64,000 nucleotides of DNA from Thermus islandicus DSM 21543 (GTDB lineage Bacteria; Deinococcota; Deinococci; Deinococcales; Thermaceae): positions 124,001 to 188,000 of the forward strand of contig NZ_ATXJ01000001.1 of NCBI RefSeq assembly GCF_000421625.1, given 5' to 3'. The translations under genes and the position numbers were made by a program. A model generated the notes under the pieces. The model was not told the DNA's origin. It worked only from the letters and a program-made list of their open reading frames with translations, and searched no databases. Positions 63,584 through 64,000 of the stretch are shown here, one piece after another. How positions within the stretch are numbered: position 1 is the stretch's first letter; the number at the start of each line of letters is the position of its first letter.

Positions 63584-64000
63584 CGGGCGAGCTCCTTGAG
63601 GCGGGCCCGGGCCTCCTTCTGGAGGCGGGCGAGCTCCTTTCGGTTCTCCTCCAGGAAGGCCTCCCGCTTGGGCCCAGGGAGGCGCTCAAAGAAGAGGATC
63701 CCGTCCAGGTGGTCTATCTCGTGCTGGAAAACGCGGGCCATGTACCCCTCCAGCTCCAGGGTGCGAGGCCTCCCCTCCTCGTCCTGGAAGGCCACGCGGA
63801 GGCGCTCCGCGCGGGGCACCTCCTCGGAGTAGAGCCCAGGCAGGGAGAGGCACCCCTCTATTCCTTCCACCTGGCCCTCCCGGTGGGTGATCACGGGGTT
63901 CGCCACCACGTACACCCGGCGCACCAGGTCCCGGAGCGGCCTCTCCTCCTCCTCGGGCTCGTCCGCGTACTCCACGGCCACGAAGACGCGCTGGGAAAGC
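63580..64000 (-). CDS. def: peptide deformylase, partial (5' end outside the window)
   Basis: The visible 140 residues contain EGCLSLPG (metal-binding Cys) and the HExxH metal site QHEIDHLDG, with the helical tail ..KELARLQKEARARLKELAR. The enzyme removes the formyl group from nascent proteins. The frame continues without interruption to the right edge, so the start and the GxGxAAxQ motif lie outside. The GTG at 63981 is internal. Confidence 0.95.
   Translation of the reverse strand, partial: LSQRVFVAVEYADEPEEEERPLRDLVRRVYVVANPVITHREGQVEGIEGCLSLPGLYSEEVPRAERLRVAFQDEEGRPRTLELEGYMARVFQHEIDHLDGILFFERLPGPKREAFLEENRKELARLQKEARARLKELAR

Overview
The window reads as a chromosomal segment of a Thermus species (Deinococcota). 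It is very GC-rich, coding density is very high, neighbouring genes often overlap by a few bases, and GTG starts are common (TTG occasional). The markers that point to Thermus are a threonyl-tRNA synthetase that matches the Thermus protein as I remember it, the four-gene fbcCXFB cytochrome bc operon, a five-domain ribosomal protein S1, the Ap6A hydrolase Ndx1, and a SlpA-type S-layer protein next to uvrB. Gene order differs from what I recall for T. thermophilus HB8/HB27, so I do not assign a species. I see no insertion sequence, prophage or CRISPR array.

Layout. 1-8.3 kb: a TPR-like unknown, an MFS transporter, thrS, a PaaX-type regulator, two tandem sugar-binding proteins and a TIM-barrel isomerase. 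8.3-11.6 kb: the fbcCXFB respiratory operon behind a palindrome-marked promoter. 11.6-19.4 kb: rpsA, an M20 carboxypeptidase, a YbaK deacylase, a Na+/amino-acid symporter, a DUF4388 protein, a ZIP metal transporter behind a Fur-type box, sfsA, and two tRNA-Ser genes. 19.4-26.5 kb: a SWIM protein, several small housekeeping genes, a SpoU methyltransferase, an M20 hydrolase and a ROK glucokinase.

26.4-35.2 kb is the most unusual part. A SARP/STAND-like regulator is divergent from six genes for exported proteins: a cysteine-containing subunit-like protein, a chaperone-like protein, a second small subunit-like protein, a 1034-residue outer-membrane usher-like protein with an SdrB-like module, and two lipoproteins. 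A strong stem-loop follows the first gene. This looks like a poorly described surface-structure assembly locus. 35.2-41.2 kb holds folE, a gamma-carbonic-anhydrase-like protein, ndx1, a DUF1028 protein and a phnDCE uptake operon whose permease has a long N-terminal extension.

41.2-50.9 kb: a membrane protein ending in a degenerate GGDEF, rarA, a lipoprotein gene frameshifted at a G7 tract, an orphan sugar permease, a 48-residue secreted Gly/Tyr peptide, a CoA-transferase, the SRP RNA gene, an ABC exporter, an orphan E3-binding-domain protein and uvrB. 50.9-56.1 kb: slpA and glmS diverge from a 430-bp control region with overlapping promoters, a Shine-Dalgarno-sequestering hairpin for slpA and a glmS ribozyme candidate for glmS. 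56.1-64 kb: a GAF-GAF-HD-GYP phosphodiesterase, a DUF4127 protein, trxB, a tRNA operon (Gln-Glu-Glu), two unknown linked genes, fmt and a truncated def.

A pattern across the window is a -10-like hexamer ending only 6-7 nt before the start codon of first genes in transcription units. It implies many leaderless mRNAs.
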